Shown here: piece after piece, positions 59,561-64,000 of the stretch
Layout of the letters: every line of letters starts with the position of its first letter
Position numbering within the stretch: the stretch's first letter is position 1
Source: Megascapheus bottae
Lineage: Eukaryota; Chordata; Mammalia; Rodentia; Geomyidae
Assembly: GCA_024803745.1 (NCBI GenBank)
Contig: JANJXV010000191.1
Location: 310,001-374,000, forward strand
Direction: 5' to 3'
Length of the DNA stretch: 64,000 nt
Notes under the pieces: model-generated
The model's database searches: none
Told to the model about the DNA's origin: nothing
What the model saw: the letters and a program-made list of their open reading frames with translations, nothing else
Program-made: the position numbers and the translations under genes

Positions 59561-60720
59561 AATACAATATTGCCTGAGATATTGTGTGTGTGCATGTGTG
59601 TGTGTATCTGCCAATGTGTGCATGCACACATGTGTACAGGGTTTAGGGCTTACTCATAGGGCCTGTGTGATAACCCTCAGCATCTTTTCCTCAAAGGTAT
59701 TGGTCTTTCACTTGTAGCTTATTATAGCTAATTGGAGTTGAGAGATTCACTCAATTTCTTGCCCTGTGCATTGGAACCCAGTGCTGGGTTCCCATATTGT
59801 TAATTGTAGCTATAGAGAAGCCTGAGGTCTGGGGATCCTCGTTAGAATCCAGCCCCTGAAAGAAAGTCACTGATAGAAATCTTTATCTTCAGTTAAGCAC
59901 GAATAAATAAGGCAAAAGTGGAACTGTGGCTCAGTTCCTCTTGTAGCAGCCATGAGAAAATTAGTAATTGGCAGCACCTGGTCCCTGAGAGAAATCCTTA
60001 GCACTGGTTCAAAAATGAAAGAAAATAATGAAAAAAATTAAAACTTGCTGAGGAATCCCTAAGGATAAACGTGCCTGTGAATAATCTTGTCATTTCCGAT
60101 TCCCTCAAGAGCTTAGGTCTCTCCGTATTTTATCAAGTTTTTTTAAAGATATTTACATATTTTCTATCTTTCTTAAACAGAGATAGCCATCCACAAAACA
60201 CAAACACAAACTCTCACACAGTATACCACCCACCCATAAGTGTCTGGCTATGTATATATGTATAGTCATATGTATTGATCTGTCTCTCTATACTAATATA
60301 TAAATGCATAAACATATATATTTAGACAAACCGGAAACATACATAGATAGTTCTCACGCGTTTCCAGATTTTGTGCAAGTCTTCTGAGTGCAACTTATCA
60401 TTGTATTGTTTGTCAAGATAGAGTCCCTCTAACTTTTGGCCAGCTTCTTGTCCTTTGATACTTTTTTCTGCCAATCCTGGGTTTTGAACGCTAGGCCTGG
60501 ATGCTGTCACTGAGCTTGAGCTTCTTGCATTCAGTAGTTTATTGCAGATAAGAGTCTCATGGAGTTTCTGTCCTGGGCTGGCTTTGAATTGTGATCCTCA
60601 GATCTCAAATTCCTGAGTAGCTAGGATGACAGTCTTGAGCTACCAGTACCTGGTTCCTTTGCCTCTTTTACCCTTTTTTTTGGCCCCACCACAGCCATGG
60701 TATCTACCTTCCTATGTTCT
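59561..60720. other. SINE fragments and AT-rich DNA, copy 2
   Basis: Counterpart of 25591-26790: GT-rich short repeat, degraded SINE, AT-rich DNA, reverse Geo-type SINE at about 60465-60665. No gene seen. Confidence 0.7.
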
Positions 60721-60726
60721 CTCCAC

Positions 60727-61005
60727 CTGCCCCCAGACAGGGGTCTGACAGATGCTTTCCACCCACTTATTCATGTCCTCCTCTGTATTGGCTGACAGCT
60801 AAGACATGCACTCACTTGTCTGGATGCCAAACACAAAGCCATGTGATTGTTTCTCAGTCTGGAACATCCTATCAGATTTATAGCACCACAGAGGGTCAGG
60901 TTGATGCTCCTCCAGGGCTTCTTAAATTGTTCTCATATTAATCCACAACACGTTTGTCATCACTTGTCCAGCTAATTCATGGACTAAAGCAGCATTCCCT
61001 ACAAA
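60727..61005 (-). pseudogene. GAB-family adaptor PH-domain exon, copy 2
   Basis: Counterpart of 26797-27075 with the same frameshifts and stops. The minus strand here encodes TEEDMNKWVESICQ, with methionine as in GAB2, where copy 1 has isoleucine. So this copy keeps the ancestral residue and copy 1 changed. Same donor-like GTGGAG edge. Confidence 0.75.
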
Positions 61006-61488
61006 CTTAGATCCCAATACCATGAGGACACTCAAGGGTGCATTAGGAGTGTGACCTGCAGGTGGATGTGAGCCTGTCTAAGTTGGAGGGGATTTCTCCA
61101 CCACAGGAAATGGAATACAAATTTAGAATCTGCTTTCATGAGGTGACAATCTCTGGCAGATGTTCTTATCAAATGTGGCACTGCCTACTTCCAGCTTAAA
61201 ACATGGGTTGATGACCCAGCATAACAGAAAATGTATTCACCCCGGCCCAACACATAGGCTGGGACCCTGAACTTTCAGGTAGCATTTGGCTTTGAAGGTC
61301 ATGAGATCTTAGTCTACAAATGATGAGCCCCCACCCGTGAGGCATAGCAAACGGAGCCAAAGTGCAACCCAGTTAAGCACCAGATCAAGCTTCCCTTCTT
61401 CAGTAGGATATGGTTTGAAAACTGTGCATAGCTTCGGTTTGAAGCCAGTCCAGAAAGGAAAGTCCATGAAACTCTCATTTCCAGTTAA

Positions 61489-61496
61489 CTGCCAAG
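61489..61496. other. Deletion junction relative to copy 1
   Basis: CTGCCAAG occurs once here, but twice in copy 1 (27559-27566 and 28140-28147), with 581 bases lost between the matching points. Confidence 0.85.
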
Positions 61497-61554
61497 GGGG
61501 TGGGGGAAGTCACAGGCTGGGGGATGCACAGGATGATCCATGGGCCCTGTGCAG

Positions 61555-61678
61555 CTACTGGGTCACCCCCTTCTGCATCTCAGCCTTTGGCTTTGAGCTC
61601 TGTGATCGTCAAGATGTGCACAGTCTGTACTCTGGCTGGCAGAAGAAAGGACCCTGGGAAGACAATTGTAGACCCTTT
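61555..61678 (+). other. Candidate plus-strand exon of unknown gene, copy 2
   Basis: Counterpart of 28206-28329, with the same TGTGCAG and GTGAGT edges and an open frame (YWVTPFCISAFGFELCDRQD). The nearby deletion fuses this frame to sequence from 27407 onward, giving an artificial 129-codon frame at 61337-61726. Confidence 0.3.
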
Positions 61679-61729
61679 GTGAGTGTAGGAAGGGGTAGGC
61701 TGGACACCCAGTCCAAGAGGAGCTAAAAC

Positions 61730-64000
61730 TGGAGTCGAGGGGTGTGCAAGGAGTGGGTGTGAGGGTTGTGGGCAGTCACAGTCACGGCAGAGGTGGCTCT
61801 GTCTGTGGGGTGAGTGCCTCCCTGCAGGCACAGTACTGGACATATCAGAGATCCACATGAAAAGGAAAAGCTGGAAATGGCACTATGGTTCAAATGGTAG
61901 AGCATCAACCTTGAGCAAAAGAGCTCAGGGACAGTACCCAGGACCTGAGTTCAAGCCTCATGACTGTAAAAGAAAAAGAACCAGGACTATGAGAGGGAAC
62001 CTGGTACTCTCTTGGTCTAATCAGACACAAGAAGAGGCCGGGATAGGCTGTGGAAAAACACAGAGAACATCTTCCCCCAGCTCATCCTGTCCTGCATGCA
62101 GGGACAGCCTTGTAACTAGGGCTACGGTGAGATCATCTTCACCCCTGTGCTGCCATCTGAATTGTAGGCCTCTGTCCTGGCATGGGGTGTCCTGATGGCT
62201 GAGCAGGTGCCCTATACCTAGATGGAGAGCAGCCACTGACTGTGGTAGCTAAGGAGAGATCTGTTCCATAGCTATCAGGCCACCCAGCATGGGAGCCATA
62301 AGCACCCCTCACCCAGGTAGAGGCCAATGGTTTTCCAGGTGCCACTAACATTGCCCCACCCCTAGCTCTGGGTACACGTGACATTCCCTCCACAAGGAGC
62401 AGGACTAAGTGAAGGATCAGGAAGCTGCCTATGGGCTTCAGATGATGGCCAGGCTGGCACTACAGATGGCCTCACTCTGTCACCACATTCCCCTGCCTCC
62501 ATCATTCCTCCATCATGCCTCTCTACCTCCCACCCATTAACCTTGGAAACCAATGAACTGGGCTCTCATCATTCCTCTCATCTCTTCACCCACCTTGCCA
62601 TGCATCCATCCCTCTGTCACTTCCACCCCACACACATCCCACCACCAGCCACCCTCTAGCTTATGAGGATCCCAGAGGAAGCTCTTGGTGAAGGGCTTGT
62701 GACCACAAAACAGTTACTATCACCCGCTCCAGCCTGATCCACCACAGAATAAGAACAGCCAAGCAGGCACACACTGCAGCAGAGTTGCTCTGCTGCCACC
62801 CTGATTTCTTCATGGCCAGGACTTGGCTCTCCTCAGCCTCCCAGCTCAGTAACCAGAACATTGTGCTTTCACAGAGCCATGGCTTCCAGTCTCCATGGAC
62901 ACAATGACATCAAGGTGATGCCAACTTCCCCATCTCTATATACTTCTAAATATGGGATGGGAGCTGATGTTCTCTTCTGTGACTCCATCCGCTAAGAGGC
63001 TCACGCAGATTTCTATCCTTTGCTCATCATGGTGACTCTTTGGTTAACAAGTCACTGCTGGGCTTCCAGTTCACCACATATAGAACCCATACTCCAACAC
63101 TTTTCTTAGAAGGACTGATGACTTTTAAATATTCTCTAGTTTTAAATTTCTAGTTCCTTCTCTCTTTCATTTATATATTTCGCTTCCTCACATACTTCCC
63201 TTTTTTTACCTTCCTTCTTTCATTCCTGGCCTTGAACTCAAGACCTGGAGCTTTTTCTTAGCTTTTCTTTGCTCAAGGTAGCACTCTAGCTCTTGAGCCA
63301 CAGCTCTACTTCAATCTTTGTTCTTGCTCTAAACTGGGAGTATGAGTCTCATGCATTTTTCCCTTTGCTGGGTTGGTTTTAAACCACAATACTAAGATCA
63401 GGATCCTGAATATGCCTCGGATTACAGGTATTATCTAATCAAAACAAATTCCTGATTTCTTTTTTAGACATAATTAGTTCTTTCAGGTGAGCCACCAGCC
63501 ACTCATGCAAGAGCATTGCAGGATCCCAGCATTCATCTTGTCTCCAGTCTTATTCCATCCATCTCACAATGGTCATCTAAAACACCCTGCTGCATGCCTG
63601 AAGTCGCAAGGAACGTTCTCAACGCCATGAGAAGCCCCCTTAAGCTCTGCCTCAGACATGCCCAGCCCCCATCCCACTTCCACATGAGCATTTGTTTAGG
63701 AGAAATTTCCTGAGTACATCATCATCTTTTCCTCACCATTCAAATTTCATCTTTGGAGTCATTTCTCCCAGACAAAGAGGAACATGATCCATGGTTTGAT
63801 AGCAGCTCCAGCTTCATAGTCCCAGCCACCAACACCCCCCCATTACCCTGCCAGACACCTGAATTCAAGGACAATGTTTTCACTACCCCTGACTCTTATC
63901 AAATGTTTTAACTTATACAGTGCATTAAAATAATTTTACTAAATGGAATAAACACATGGCATCAAGCTTCAGAATCTTTGCACCTGAACTTTTAGTGAAT
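61730..64000. repeat. Large repeat copy 2: counterpart of 28380-30651
   Basis: Offset about 33349 from copy 1. A forward SINE monomer lies at 61859-61977 and a reverse SINE at 63218-63437. Homology continues to the last base of the window. Confidence 0.88.

Noticed and set aside
61337..61726. 129-codon plus-strand frame in copy 2
   Set aside because: Created by the 581-bp deletion that joins two unrelated stretches; copy 1 has no such frame.
1..64000. CRISPR array, bacterial operon, integrated phage or tRNA/rRNA genes
   Set aside because: No spaced direct repeats, no bacterial gene organisation, and the tRNA-like sequences are all SINE heads with tails.

Overview
The window looks like mammalian, probably rodent, nuclear DNA made almost entirely of repeats and broken gene copies. 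The tRNA-Ala-derived ID-like SINEs, single, dimeric, and joined to a second monomer that resembles the Geo unit of IDL-Geo, suggest a geomyoid rodent (kangaroo rat, pocket mouse, gopher). That placement rests on recognition of the SINE type, not on a search. I see no clearly functional host protein-coding gene. The only long intact reading frame is an L1 ORF1 (39593-40597, minus).

Layout. (1) 1-12280: a tandem array, period about 7.43-7.45 kb, of minus-strand L1 plus a ~1.4 kb host module that carries the 5' end (exon 1) of a RalGDS-like gene. (2) 12281-30650 and beyond: SINE-rich DNA with two older L1 fragments, then a minus-strand RalGDS-like pseudogene (about 21.8-24.5 kb), then a minus-strand pseudo-exon of a GAB-family adaptor PH domain (26797-27075), then unassigned GC-richer DNA. 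(3) About 30650-39012: DNA outside the visible repeat, with a rearranged L1 and a decayed minus-strand KRAB zinc-finger gene (fingers 32890-35107, KRAB-B-like exon 37036-37125). (4) 39013-64000: a second, direct copy of parts 1 and 2, about 33.3-34.1 kb away, with one L1/module unit instead of the tandem. It runs off the end of the window.

The two large copies differ by point changes, microsatellite length, a 161-bp deletion and a 581-bp deletion (both absent from the left copy), and a lost splice acceptor. The module at 1170, 8601 and 41157 (plus) is an inverted relative of 24.28-25.59 kb and 58.22-59.56 kb (minus), so the window holds five copies of one gene's 5' end in two orientations. 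The genes do not form a pathway; the window records repeated L1-associated rearrangement of a gene-relic region.
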